Below, piece by piece: positions 1 to 6,950 of a stretch of DNA of 25,895 nt. Origin of the DNA: CAKVLS01 sp045605365 (GTDB taxonomy: Bacteria > Bacillota > Clostridia > Christensenellales > UBA1242). Both the position numbers and the translations under genes were made by a program. Position 1 is the first letter of the stretch. Each line of letters starts with the position of its first letter. Location of the stretch: positions 1 to 25,895 of the forward strand of contig JAZUPV010000054.1 of assembly GCA_045605365.1 (NCBI GenBank), given 5' to 3'. Below the pieces are notes generated by a model. It was given only the letters and a program-made list of their open reading frames with translations. It was not told the DNA's origin and did not search any database.

Positions 1-285
1 GTCATTATACGTCATTTAGTTTTGCCTAATCATACTGACGACAGTATCAAGATACTTGACTGGATAAAGACCAACTTGCCACTAGATACATATATAAGCA
101 TTATGGGACAATACACACCATACTACAACTGTAGTGATGATATAAACAGACCTATCAAAAAACTAGAGTACAAAAGAGTAATCAATTATTTTACTTCTAT
201 AGGGTTAATCAACGGTATGCAGCAAGATTTGTCTAGTAGTACGACAGATTATATACCCGATTTTGACAACAATACAGATTTATAA
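1..285 (+). CDS. PflX-like radical SAM protein, C-terminal fragment (partial at 5' end)
   Basis: The reading frame is open from base 1 (VIIRHLVLPNHTDD...) to TAA at 283-285, so this is the last 94 residues of a gene that begins left of the window. The motifs RHLVLPNHTDDS, DTYISIMGQYTPYY and the ending YIPDFD match the C-terminus of the PflX group of radical SAM proteins (COG1313, related to pyruvate formate-lyase activating enzymes). The CxxxCxxC cluster motif would lie upstream and cannot be seen. The in-frame TTG at 22 is not a start, because conserved sequence precedes it. The physiological substrate of PflX-type proteins is not established. A terminator follows directly, so this is the last gene of its operon. 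Confidence 0.8.
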   Translation, partial: VIIRHLVLPNHTDDSIKILDWIKTNLPLDTYISIMGQYTPYYNCSDDINRPIKKLEYKRVINYFTSIGLINGMQQDLSSSTTDYIPDFDNNTDL

Positions 286-292
286 AAAAAAG

Positions 293-325
293 TCTACTTT
301 AAAAAAAGTAGATTTTTTGTTTTTT
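293..325 (+). terminator. Rho-independent terminator after the PflX-like gene
   Basis: Inverted repeat TCTACTTT (293-300) and AAAGTAGA (305-312) with a 4-nt loop, followed by a T-rich run to about 325. It starts 8 nt after the stop codon. Confidence 0.85.
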
Positions 326-338
326 AAACAATGTTTGT

Positions 339-367
339 TTGACCTTGCAAAAAGTTTAAATTATAAT
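339..367 (+). promoter_or_regulatory. Promoter of the DUF1538 / P-II-like operon
   Basis: TTGACC (339-344), 17-bp spacer, TATAAT (362-367). The transcript would have a leader of about 50 nt before the GTG start at 423. Confidence 0.7.
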
Positions 368-422
368 ATAATCGAATATTATCTAATTTAGCTAATATCA
401 ACTGTTAAAAGTAGGTGTAGTT

Positions 423-1940
423 GTGAAACTATTTTTAGAAAAACTCAAAGAATCTTGTCTATCGGTACTTCCTATGGTAGGTGTCATATCTATCTTAGGT
501 TTTTTTGTTGCCAAAATTGACACTATGACTATGGTTAAGTTGTATATATGTGCTGTTTTGGTTATACTTGGGCTTACTGTATTTTCTATGGGTGTAGACA
601 GATCTATGATACGTATAGGCGAATATGTCGGTGCTACAACTGGTAAGTTTAAGAGTCTTACTGCTTTTATACTTATATCAATATTTGTGGGTGCTTTGTT
701 TATTGTGGCAGAGCCTGACCTTAAGGTACTTGCGAGTCAATTCCCGGGGCTTAGTTCTCCAATGGTGCTTATACTTATTATTGCGGTTGGTGTTGGTATA
801 TTTTTGGCGGTGGCGTCACTTAGAATTATCTTTAATATCAAGATGAAATATATCTTAGTTTTTTCTTATAGTGCTATTGTTATTTTATCTTTCTTTGTAC
901 CACCAGCATTTGCCCCAGTGGCGTTTGATAGTAGTGGTATAGCAACAGGGTCACTGGCAGTGCCAATTTTGATGGCTTTTGGTATGGGTATATCTACCGT
1001 TAGGTCGTCTAATTCACAAGAAAATAGCTTTGGTCTAGTGACAGTTGCTACTATTGGACCAATACTTTCGATAATGATATTTAGTTTGTTTGCAGGCAAT
1101 ATCAGTGACGCTGGTGCATCAACTATCGTGATAGAACATATTTCTTTTGCAGAAATCTTCCCAATAGTAGGTCACGAGATTGTATACAACTTGCAAGAAG
1201 TAGCCTATGTGCTTATACCTATATTTGTTATATTCTTTGCTTTTCACTTTTTGAAACTACACTTGCCTTGGAGAGAAATAGGCAAGATTGTAGTAGGTGT
1301 ATTTTATGCTTATATCGGTATGGTATTTTTCTTGGCTGGTATCAATGCGGGATTTTTGCCAATAGGTGGTCAGTTAGGCGTGACACTAGCAACAGCAGAA
1401 TATAACTGGGTACTTATCCCACTTGGTTTAGTGTTAGGCCTTGTTAATGTTCTTGCAGAACCTGCTGTACACGTCTTGGTAAAACAATCTTATGAAGTAA
1501 CCGGCGGCTCTATCAAAAAGAGCGTTATGTTTATATGTATGTGTATATCAACTAGCTTGTCAGTATGTCTTGCTGTTGTTAGATGTTTTTTACATATCAA
1601 TATTTTGTGGATAATAATACCTATGATAGTGATATGTGTTGCGTTGTCTTTCTTTGTACCACAGTTGTTTTGTGGTATAGGTTATGATGCAGGTAGTGTA
1701 TGTTCTGGACCTATGGCGGTAGCATTTATATTGCCTATGATTAGTGGTATATGTGAAGCTTTTGGCATAAGCAGTATGCTGTATAGTTTTGGTACGGTAG
1801 CGATAATTGGTACAATGCCTACAATTGTTGTAGAGTTGTTGGGTCTTATTGTTACAATAAAAACTAAACAGAGACAAACTGCAGAAGTTAGAAAAATCAA
1901 GAAAACTGTCAAGATTGTTGACTTTGATTATGGAGAATAA
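423..1940 (+). CDS. DUF1538 family integral membrane protein (two DUF1538 repeats)
   Basis: A 505-residue, strongly hydrophobic protein with many predicted membrane helices. It looks like an internal duplication: the first half has AEPDLKVLASQ (about residue 97) and the second half has AEPAVHVLVKQ...EVTGGSIKKS (about residue 346), the characteristic blocks of DUF1538. A short basic tail (TIKTKQRQ...) lies in the cytosol by the positive-inside rule. The start is GTG at 423, with a weak AGGTG about 5 nt upstream. It is first in an operon with two P-II-like genes; the next start is 2 nt after its stop and that gene's GGAG site lies inside this gene's end. The function of DUF1538 is not established; this architecture plus P-II partners suggests a transporter or channel gated by P-II-like subunits, which is inference. 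Confidence 0.75.
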   Translation: MKLFLEKLKESCLSVLPMVGVISILGFFVAKIDTMTMVKLYICAVLVILGLTVFSMGVDRSMIRIGEYVGATTGKFKSLTAFILISIFVGALFIVAEPDLKVLASQFPGLSSPMVLILIIAVGVGIFLAVASLRIIFNIKMKYILVFSYSAIVILSFFVPPAFAPVAFDSSGIATGSLAVPILMAFGMGISTVRSSNSQENSFGLVTVATIGPILSIMIFSLFAGNISDAGASTIVIEHISFAEIFPIVGHEIVYNLQEVAYVLIPIFVIFFAFHFLKLHLPWREIGKIVVGVFYAYIGMVFFLAGINAGFLPIGGQLGVTLATAEYNWVLIPLGLVLGLVNVLAEPAVHVLVKQSYEVTGGSIKKSVMFICMCISTSLSVCLAVVRCFLHINILWIIIPMIVICVALSFFVPQLFCGIGYDAGSVCSGPMAVAFILPMISGICEAFGISSMLYSFGTVAIIGTMPTIVVELLGLIVTIKTKQRQTAEVRKIKKTVKIVDFDYGE

Positions 1941-1942
1941 TT

Positions 1943-2287
1943 ATGGCAAAAAATCCAAAATCACCTATAGAAATAATATGTATTGTTGTTAAGCGTGGCG
2001 AAAGTAAAAAAGTAATAGATATACTTGCTAAAAACGGTGTAAACCACCAACTAAGTTGCCTTGCAGAAGGTACAGCAAAATCTAATATGCAAGACTTGTT
2101 TGGTTTTGAGATATTAGATAGAGACTTATTGTGTGGTATCATATCAACCGATATGTCAAAAAAGGTTTTCGATATTCTTAACAAAACCTTTGACACAACC
2201 GACCAAGAACAAGTATGTTTGGCTTTTACATTGCCGCTTAGCAGTGCAACAAGCACTATGTTAGAAATGCTAGGTATAGCTATATAA
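1943..2287 (+). CDS. P-II-like small signalling protein, first of two
   Basis: A 114-residue soluble protein with the beta-alpha-beta layout of the P-II superfamily: IEIICIVVKRGESKKVIDILAKNGV at the N-terminus, then a glycine/alanine turn (CLAEGTAKS), then DLLCGIISTDMSKKVFDIL. P-II-like proteins form trimers that bind small ligands between subunits and regulate partner proteins, often membrane transporters. The usual T-loop with the uridylylated tyrosine of GlnB/GlnK is not visible, so it is not a canonical nitrogen regulator. It starts 2 nt after the DUF1538 stop and 18 nt before a paralogous gene, so the three are very likely co-transcribed and the membrane protein is the probable partner (inference). 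Confidence 0.65.
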   Translation: MAKNPKSPIEIICIVVKRGESKKVIDILAKNGVNHQLSCLAEGTAKSNMQDLFGFEILDRDLLCGIISTDMSKKVFDILNKTFDTTDQEQVCLAFTLPLSSATSTMLEMLGIAI

Positions 2288-2305
2288 TAAAGGGAGATTA
2301 TCTAT

Positions 2306-2653
2306 ATGAAAACACAAGAACAAAAGTATGATTTGATAGTGACTATAGTTGATAGGGGTCATGCAGACTATGTAATAGATGCTGCACGTGATGCTGGAGC
2401 TAGTGGTAGTACACTTTTGCACGCTTCTGGTACCAACCCTAACGAACAAGATAAAATACTAGGTGTTAAGATAAACCCAGAAAAAGATATAGTTCTAACC
2501 CTAGTAAAAAGAGAAGAGAAAAAGTCTATTATGAACACTATCGCCATAAGAACCAACCTAAACACCGAAGGCAAAGGTATATGCTTTGCGCTACCTGTAA
2601 ATGACGTTATGGGTATTTCTCGTATGCAAAATATGAAAAAAAGTAAAAAATAA
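2306..2653 (+). CDS. P-II-like small signalling protein, second of two
   Basis: A 115-residue paralogue of the preceding gene. It begins KYDLIVTIVDRGHADYVIDAARDAGASGSTLLHASGT, a typical P-II beta1-alpha1-beta2 block, and continues DIVLTLVKREEKKSIMNTI and GKGICFALPVNDVMGI, which matches the P-II C-terminal strand (family form GkGiaF.lpV..v.G). The ribosome site AGGGAG (2291-2296) is well placed. It ends in a basic tail (MQNMKKSKK). Two divergent P-II-like genes side by side suggest a hetero-oligomer or two sensors for one membrane partner (inference). No clear hairpin follows before the next promoter at 2688. Confidence 0.75.
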   Translation: MKTQEQKYDLIVTIVDRGHADYVIDAARDAGASGSTLLHASGTNPNEQDKILGVKINPEKDIVLTLVKREEKKSIMNTIAIRTNLNTEGKGICFALPVNDVMGISRMQNMKKSKK

Positions 2654-2687
2654 TACAATTTGTGCGTTTTGAAAATATTTAAAACTA

Positions 2688-2716
2688 TTGACAAACAAAA
2701 ATAATTAATATAATAT
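2688..2716 (+). promoter_or_regulatory. Promoter of the 100-residue membrane protein gene
   Basis: TTGACA at 2688-2693. The -10 is TATAAT (2709-2714, 15-bp spacer) or the overlapping TAATAT (2711-2716, 17-bp spacer). Confidence 0.6.
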
Positions 2717-2746
2717 ATAAGTAGATATTAAAGGGAGGGTTTACCT

Positions 2747-3049
2747 ATGAAAAAACTTTTAGACTGGTTAAGTGGCGTGGCAGCGTTCCTTACTGTAGTT
2801 GTATATGTGCTACTTATGGTACATGGCAACTGGGCATTTTTACCAGAGACAGTATACAACATTTTAGTTGTTGTTAAATTCTGGGCTCCATTGGCAGTAG
2901 TTGCTATTGCTGGTTTAGAATTTGTTTCTGACAAACCATTCGTTGTAAAATTGGTTTTCTACATTATGGTTGCAGCTGTTGTAATCTTTATGTTCTTCCC
3001 AGGAACATGGAATCAATTTGTTGGTATCGTTAACGGTTCTATCAAATAA
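2747..3049 (+). CDS. Small hydrophobic membrane protein of unknown function
   Basis: A 100-residue protein with about three membrane helices (roughly residues 8-28, 35-58 and 66-88), a short basic N-terminus (MKKLLDW) and the end VNGSIK. I do not recognise the family. It has a strong ribosome site (AAGGGAGGG, about 6 nt before ATG), its own promoter and its own terminator, so it is a single-gene unit that is probably well expressed. No catalytic motif, cysteines or lipobox are visible. It could be a small accessory subunit, but nothing in the context assigns a role. Confidence 0.75.
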   Translation: MKKLLDWLSGVAAFLTVVVYVLLMVHGNWAFLPETVYNILVVVKFWAPLAVVAIAGLEFVSDKPFVVKLVFYIMVAAVVIFMFFPGTWNQFVGIVNGSIK

Positions 3050-3070
3050 TCAAAGTTTTACAAACAAAAA

Positions 3071-3097
3071 ACACTCAATTCTGTTGAGTGTTTTTTT
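3071..3097 (+). terminator. Rho-independent terminator
   Basis: ACACTCAA (3071-3078), 5-nt loop, TTGAGTGT (3084-3091), then a run of seven T ending at 3097. Confidence 0.9.
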
Positions 3098-3101
3098 GTT
3101 G

Positions 3102-3171
3102 AAAAAACATACTAAAAAACATACTAAAAAACATACTAAAAAACATACTAAAAAACATACTAAAAAACATA
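3102..3171. repeat. 12-bp tandem repeat, five perfect copies plus a partial sixth
   Basis: The unit AAAAAACATACT is repeated head to tail at 3102-3113, 3114-3125, 3126-3137, 3138-3149 and 3150-3161; the sixth copy breaks after AAAAAACATA (3162-3171). Copies are identical, which suggests recent expansion by slippage. It sits 5 nt past the terminator of the preceding gene and about 140 bp before the next promoter. The frame reading KHTKKHTKKHT across it has no ribosome site and is not regarded as a gene. Confidence 0.95.
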
Positions 3172-3253
3172 GTTGTAAAATATGTCTTTTAAAACAGTAA
3201 ACGTACAAAAAAATAAAACATGTTAATAAAACAAAACTTAATAATTATTAGGC

Positions 3254-3286
3254 AACAACTGTTTTTTTGTATGCAAAAATGTTGTT
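3254..3286 (+). other. Long imperfect intergenic hairpin
   Basis: AACAAC (3254-3259) pairs with GTTGTT (3281-3286), and inside it TTTTTG (3264-3269) pairs with CAAAAA (3274-3279) around the loop TATG. A smaller TTGAA/TTCAA hairpin with a T run follows. It lies upstream of the next promoter. It may be a back-up terminator or have no role. Confidence 0.4.
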
Positions 3287-3313
3287 TGAAGTTTTTTCAA
3301 AAGGGGCTTGGTA

Positions 3314-3342
3314 TTGACATTGATTGTGGGTTGTAGTATAAT
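3314..3342 (+). promoter_or_regulatory. Promoter of the zinc-ribbon protein gene
   Basis: TTGACA (3314-3319), exactly 17 bp, TATAAT (3337-3342): a consensus promoter. The leader is short, about 17 nt, to ATG at 3366. Confidence 0.85.
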
Positions 3343-3365
3343 AAAAACATTAGGAGATAACAATT

Positions 3366-3959
3366 ATGTTTTTTATTTGGGGAACAGGCAAAAGAAAAAA
3401 AGTTACAAAATATGCTATCACAGACCTATGTGGTTGTTGTGGTACAGCAGCTCGTATGAGCATTATTAAGATTAGTGTGTATTTTTCTTTATTCTTTATA
3501 CCACTATTTAATATTAAGTCTAACTATTATGTAGTTTGTCCAAGCTGCCAAGCTGCAAGAGAAGTTAGCAAAAAAGAATTTAAACAAATCAAAGAACAAT
3601 ACAAAATGGGTCAAACTGCACAAGTACAAGAAGTACCACAAGCGCAACAACCAGTAGCAAGTCAACCAGCTCAACCAGTTCAACAAGCTAGACCAGTTGA
3701 ACCACAAACTCAAACTACTAACACTGCTGTAGCTAGCACACCTAGTGCGGCACCTGCAGAAGATAAAGAAACCGTTATCGAAAAGATGATATGGCAAGAT
3801 ATCGAAAAGGTTATCTTTTCTCTAGTTGATAAGTCTCTTATTCAAGATAACGACAAGTTTAACAAATTTCTTAATACCCTAAGAGCAAGTTTGTTACGTA
3901 AATATGGCGATGCAGAAAAAGTAGACAAAGTCATCAACAAATACTTTGATATTAAGTAA
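3366..3959 (+). CDS. Zinc-ribbon domain protein with a Pro/Gln/Ala-rich linker
   Basis: A 197-residue protein in three parts. Residues 1-65 hold two cysteine knuckles (LCGCCGT near residue 22 and VVCPSCQA near residue 58) flanking a hydrophobic stretch (FSLFFIPLFNIKSNYY); with the opening MFFIWGTGKRKK this matches the small zinc-ribbon proteins common in Bacillota. Residues about 85-135 are a low-complexity linker rich in Gln, Pro, Ala and Thr. The C-terminus (about 138-197) is a charged alpha-helical domain that I do not recognise. The ribosome site is AGGAGA 8 nt before ATG, and it is a single-gene unit between a consensus promoter and a terminator. Molecular role unknown. Confidence 0.7.
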   Translation: MFFIWGTGKRKKVTKYAITDLCGCCGTAARMSIIKISVYFSLFFIPLFNIKSNYYVVCPSCQAAREVSKKEFKQIKEQYKMGQTAQVQEVPQAQQPVASQPAQPVQQARPVEPQTQTTNTAVASTPSAAPAEDKETVIEKMIWQDIEKVIFSLVDKSLIQDNDKFNKFLNTLRASLLRKYGDAEKVDKVINKYFDIK

Positions 3960-3967
3960 AAAATAAA

Positions 3968-3997
3968 AACACCGTAATTAACACGGTGTTTTTTTTG
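3968..3997. terminator. Terminator, probably bidirectional
   Basis: AACACCGT (3968-3975) and ACGGTGTT (3983-3990) with a 7-nt loop and a T run to 3996. On the other side lies an A-rich tract (3957-3969), so it could also stop the convergent GtrA-family transcript. Confidence 0.85.
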
Positions 3998-4067
3998 TTG
4001 GCTAATTATGATGTATAATAACAAAAGTAATAAAAACAATCTTGTTTATAAAAGTTATTGAGTTTTT

Positions 4068-4105
4068 ATATACCAACTATAGTTTTGTTGGTATATATTT
4101 TTGTT
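4068..4105 (+). other. Orphan terminator-like hairpin between convergent genes
   Basis: A 10-bp perfect stem, ATATACCAAC (4068-4077) and GTTGGTATAT (4087-4096), with the T-rich tail ATTTTTGTT on the plus-strand side. On the minus strand, where it follows the GtrA-family gene by 17 nt, the tail is A-rich instead. The preceding plus-strand gene already has its own terminator. Confidence 0.6.
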
Positions 4106-4113
4106 ATAAACGA

Positions 4114-4719
4114 CTATTTTGTAGTAGAATTTTTAGATGATTTTGTAGAAGTCTTTTCTACTTGGCTAGGTTTTTCTACTTCTGTTTGATTATTATTTTG
4201 TTCTGTTATAGGTTGGTCTTGTTGTTGTGGTTTGTTTTTATTTTTTCTTGTGATAAAGTCTATAACCTTATCGTTAAACACAACAAATTTTTGCCATAAA
4301 AATTCTAACACAAAATTAATAACCATAGTAAATGCCGTTACTAGTAGTTCTGGCCAACCAGCTTGTACAACAAGGGCGTTGCTCCACAATGTAGATAGTG
4401 GTGCAAATGGTGCATAAAACAACCCAGCAAGTATCATAGCTACAGGTATATTGTTAGATGACTTAAAGGTAAACTTGCGGTTGAAGGTAAAGTTCCATAT
4501 AACTGACGCTGCAAGACTGATGACATAAGCTATCCAGTATAATTTGTCTTTTAGTCCGCATAGTATCAATAGTTCGCACAAGCCAAGTTGTATAACACCT
4601 GCAGAGATAGAAAATAGCGTAAACTTAACTACTTGCAAAAAGTTTGCTTTTTTGTTAGATGTTTTTGGTGTTGGTTGCGGATTGTTTTGTGGTTGAGTTT
4701 GGGTAGGTTGATCTTTCAT
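4114..4719 (-). CDS. GtrA-family membrane protein
   Basis: A 201-residue protein with a soluble Pro/Gln/Asn-rich N-terminus (1-25), four predicted membrane helices (about 28-150) and a long charged Gln/Asn/Lys/Thr-rich tail. The segment VIWNFTFNRKFTFKSSNNIP between helices 2 and 3 is the hallmark of the GtrA family (PF04138). Members are thought to help move lipid-linked sugars across the membrane or to modify cell-surface polysaccharide. No glycosyltransferase partner lies nearby, so the substrate is unknown. AAGGAT (4725-4730) sits 5 nt before the ATG. The low-complexity tail is longer than is usual for the family. Confidence 0.85.
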   Translation of the reverse strand: MKDQPTQTQPQNNPQPTPKTSNKKANFLQVVKFTLFSISAGVIQLGLCELLILCGLKDKLYWIAYVISLAASVIWNFTFNRKFTFKSSNNIPVAMILAGLFYAPFAPLSTLWSNALVVQAGWPELLVTAFTMVINFVLEFLWQKFVVFNDKVIDFITRKNKNKPQQQDQPITEQNNNQTEVEKPSQVEKTSTKSSKNSTTK

Positions 4720-4784
4720 ATAATATCCTTATGTTGCATAAATATATTTTGATTTTACTGATTTTTTAGCTTTTTTGCAAATAA

Positions 4785-4813
4785 ATTATAATAGTTTAGT
4801 TTTGTAAAAACAA
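4785..4813 (-). promoter_or_regulatory. Promoter of the GtrA-family gene
   Basis: On the minus strand TTGTTT (4813-4808), 17 bp, TATAAT (4790-4785). It is divergent from the promoter at 4823-4852, about 10 bp away. Confidence 0.6.
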
Positions 4814-4822
4814 TTATTTTTG

Positions 4823-4852
4823 TTGACAGTGGTTTGTCAATTTTTGTAAAAT
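4823..4852 (+). promoter_or_regulatory. Promoter with a dyad on the -35 box, upstream of the 161-residue membrane protein gene
   Basis: TTGACA (4823-4828), 18 bp, TAAAAT (4847-4852). The -35 is one arm of a perfect inverted repeat, TTGACA (4823-4828) and TGTCAA (4835-4840), centred in the divergent intergenic region. This is a possible operator. Confidence 0.55.
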
Positions 4853-4879
4853 TAAGTTACTAACAAGGAGGATTATTTT

Positions 4880-5365
4880 ATGGCAAAAGCAAAATCAAAA
4901 AAGAAAAATAAAATCACTTTAAAAACTCTACTTATGACTATAATAGTAGGTGTATTATTTGTAGCGGCAGTAGTTGGTTTGTTCTTACCATTTTTAACAA
5001 GAACTTATGGTGCAGGGGCACTTAAAGTTACTCACACAATTGGTTTGTTTGAGTTTGAAGAAGGATTGGGTGTTACCACTATAGTTCTGTCTATTTTGAC
5101 ATTGATAGGTTTGGTTGGTGTAGCTGTTATAACAGTTTTGAAATTATTTAATATTAAAATCTCTACCACTATCGAAAAAGTTGTATGCATAGTAACTGCA
5201 ATACTAGGTGTAGTAGTTATGGTGTTAGTGATGGTACACTGTGCAGATATTAGCGAACCTTTGGTAGATTTAAAGCAAGATTCTTATACACTTACATTTA
5301 CATCATTTATGTTTACTTTAGGTACAACAGCAGCAGCATTGGTAGCACTATTTAACAAAGAATAA
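4880..5365 (+). CDS. Membrane protein of unknown function, four predicted helices
   Basis: A 161-residue protein with a very basic N-terminus (MAKAKSKKKNK), then hydrophobic segments at about 18-38, 62-85, 97-120 and 139-157. An extracellular-looking loop (about 38-60, TRTYGAGALKVTHTIGLFEFEEG) follows helix 1. I do not recognise a family and see no catalytic motif. The ribosome site AAGGAGG (4865-4871) is near perfect, 8 nt before ATG, which suggests good expression. It is transcribed alone, divergently from the GtrA-family gene, and closes with its own terminator. Confidence 0.75.
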   Translation: MAKAKSKKKNKITLKTLLMTIIVGVLFVAAVVGLFLPFLTRTYGAGALKVTHTIGLFEFEEGLGVTTIVLSILTLIGLVGVAVITVLKLFNIKISTTIEKVVCIVTAILGVVVMVLVMVHCADISEPLVDLKQDSYTLTFTSFMFTLGTTAAALVALFNKE

Positions 5366-5376
5366 TAAAAATAGAT

Positions 5377-5411
5377 AAAACATCAAATATTTTTGGTGTT
5401 TTATTTTTTTT
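5377..5411 (+). terminator. Rho-independent terminator
   Basis: AAAACATCAAA (5377-5387) and TTTGGTGTTTT (5392-5402), 11 pairs including one G-U, then a T run to 5411. Confidence 0.85.
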
Positions 5412-5526
5412 GTAAGATATTGATTTTGAGCTAGATAAACTTATTTTTTATAAACAAATAAATCAATTTATTATTTAGTCAAGTGATATAGGTTTGTTTT
5501 TGTTATAATATTTTTGAAAAATGTTG

Positions 5527-5577
5527 TTTGCTATAAAGCAAAATCTTTGGTATACTAATACAGTCATATTTTATGAC
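5527..5577 (+). promoter_or_regulatory. trkAH promoter with two inverted repeats
   Basis: TTGCTA (5528-5533), 17 bp, extended -10 TGG-TATACT (TATACT 5551-5556). The -35 lies within the inverted repeat TTTGCT (5527-5532) / AGCAAA (5537-5542). A second perfect dyad, GTCATA (5563-5568) / TATGAC (5572-5577), covers the expected start of transcription. Both are candidate operators. A further extended -10-like TGT-TATAAT at 5501-5509 lacks a recognisable -35. Confidence 0.6.
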
Positions 5578-5590
5578 ATAAGGAGAAATA

Positions 5591-6946
5591 ATGAAAATAG
5601 TAATAATTGGCTGTGGCAAAGTTGGACGTAGTATTGTAAAACACTTAGTCAGCGAAAAGCACGACATAACAATAATTGACAATAACAAACAAGCACTTGA
5701 TAGTGTTATGAACGCCAATGATGTACAAGGTATATACGGCAACGGTGCGGTTAAAGCTATTCAGCAAGAAGCGGGTGTCAATAAAGCAGATATATTTATT
5801 GCTGTTACTGACAAAGACGAACTTAATATGGTATGTTGTCGTACAGCAGAGTCTCTTGGGGCAAAAACATCTATTGCTCGTATAAGAGATACTGATTATG
5901 TAGACGAATACGAATTTTTGCGTGAGTCTCTTGGTATAGACCTTATTGTTAACCCAGAACAAGCCGCCGCCGAAGAATTGTGCAATATATTGCGCTTCCC
6001 TTTTGCTACACAAGTATATAACTTTAACAAAGGCAAAGTTTCTTCTGTAGAGATAAAACTACCTGCCGAGAGCAAACTTTGTGGTATGGCAATACGTGAT
6101 ATAGCGACTGAGCTTGATACAACAGTGCATTTTGCGGGGGTATTAAGGGGAGAAGAAACTTTTATACCTAATGGCGACTTTGTATTGCAAGCAGAAGATA
6201 GAGTTGTGTTGGTAGGCAAACCTAGCAAGATAGATGCTTTCTTTAAAGGTACTCAAATATTTAACAAGAGAGTAAAGAGCGTACTTATTATAGGTGGTAG
6301 CCGTATTAGTTTTTATCTAACAAGACTACTTGCCGAAGATGGTATCAAAGTAAAAATTATTGAAAAAGACAAAGAACGTTGCAAAAACTTGATAGAAAGT
6401 TTAGACAAGGTAGAAGTTATCAACGCCGACGGCGCACTAAAACACGTGCTTGATGAAGAAAACTTATCTAGCTATGATGCGTGTATTGGTCTTACTGGTC
6501 TTGACGAACAAAACATAATTATTTCGCTATATGCCAAGACCAAACAAGTCGAGACAACTATAGCAAAAGTAAATTATGATATGTTTACAGAGATTTTGGA
6601 CGAGATCGGTTTAAATGCGACAGTTTCGCCAAAAGAAGTTATCGCTAACCAAATAGTACTATACTCTAGATCACTAAAAGCCAAAAACGAAGGCGAACTA
6701 GTGACATTATACAAAATACTAGATGGCGAAGCAGAGCTGCTAGAGTTTAATATAAAAGATAACGAAAATCTCGTAGACAAAACTATCAAAGATATCAAAC
6801 TAAAACAAAATATTTATATAACTAGTATCGTTAGAAAAAATCAAGTTGTTAGCCCAAGTGGAGAAGAAGTATTGCAAGAAAATGACACAGTGATAGTGTC
6901 TACCACTGACAAAGGACTAAAAAAAGTTAACGATATATTGAGATAA
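5591..6946 (+). CDS. trkA: Trk potassium uptake system regulatory NAD-binding protein TrkA
   Basis: A 451-residue cytosolic protein, the usual length for TrkA with two tandem RCK units. The first Rossmann domain begins MKIVIIGCGKVG (G7-x-G9-x-x-G12) with the ribose-binding acid in TIIDNN (D30). RCK_C-type domains follow at about 140-220 and at the C-terminus (LLEFNIKDNENLVDKTIKDI...). The second Rossmann unit starts near residue 230 with VLIIGGSRIS, a weaker nucleotide loop, as is common for the second half. TrkA binds nucleotides on the cytosolic face of TrkH and gates potassium flow. Its ribosome site is AAGGAG just before ATG. The gene is 4 nt upstream of trkH, and the dyads at its promoter suggest regulated expression. 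Confidence 0.92.
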   Translation: MKIVIIGCGKVGRSIVKHLVSEKHDITIIDNNKQALDSVMNANDVQGIYGNGAVKAIQQEAGVNKADIFIAVTDKDELNMVCCRTAESLGAKTSIARIRDTDYVDEYEFLRESLGIDLIVNPEQAAAEELCNILRFPFATQVYNFNKGKVSSVEIKLPAESKLCGMAIRDIATELDTTVHFAGVLRGEETFIPNGDFVLQAEDRVVLVGKPSKIDAFFKGTQIFNKRVKSVLIIGGSRISFYLTRLLAEDGIKVKIIEKDKERCKNLIESLDKVEVINADGALKHVLDEENLSSYDACIGLTGLDEQNIIISLYAKTKQVETTIAKVNYDMFTEILDEIGLNATVSPKEVIANQIVLYSRSLKAKNEGELVTLYKILDGEAELLEFNIKDNENLVDKTIKDIKLKQNIYITSIVRKNQVVSPSGEEVLQENDTVIVSTTDKGLKKVNDILR

Positions 6947-6950
6947 GATT

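Noticed and set aside
22..285. Complete small gene starting at TTG 22
   Set aside because: Conserved PflX-like sequence continues upstream to base 1 in the same frame; it is the 3' end of a longer gene.
3102..3171. CRISPR array
   Set aside because: The 12-bp units are directly adjacent with no spacers, and no cas gene is present.
3018..3200. 60-residue ORF rich in KHTKKHTKK
   Set aside because: It is created by the 12-bp tandem repeat being a multiple of three, overlaps the end of a real gene and a terminator, and has no ribosome site.
3366..3959. Reading the Gln/Pro-rich linker of the zinc-ribbon protein as a frameshift or repeat element
   Set aside because: The frame is continuous and the C-terminal domain remains in frame; low-complexity linkers are common in such proteins.
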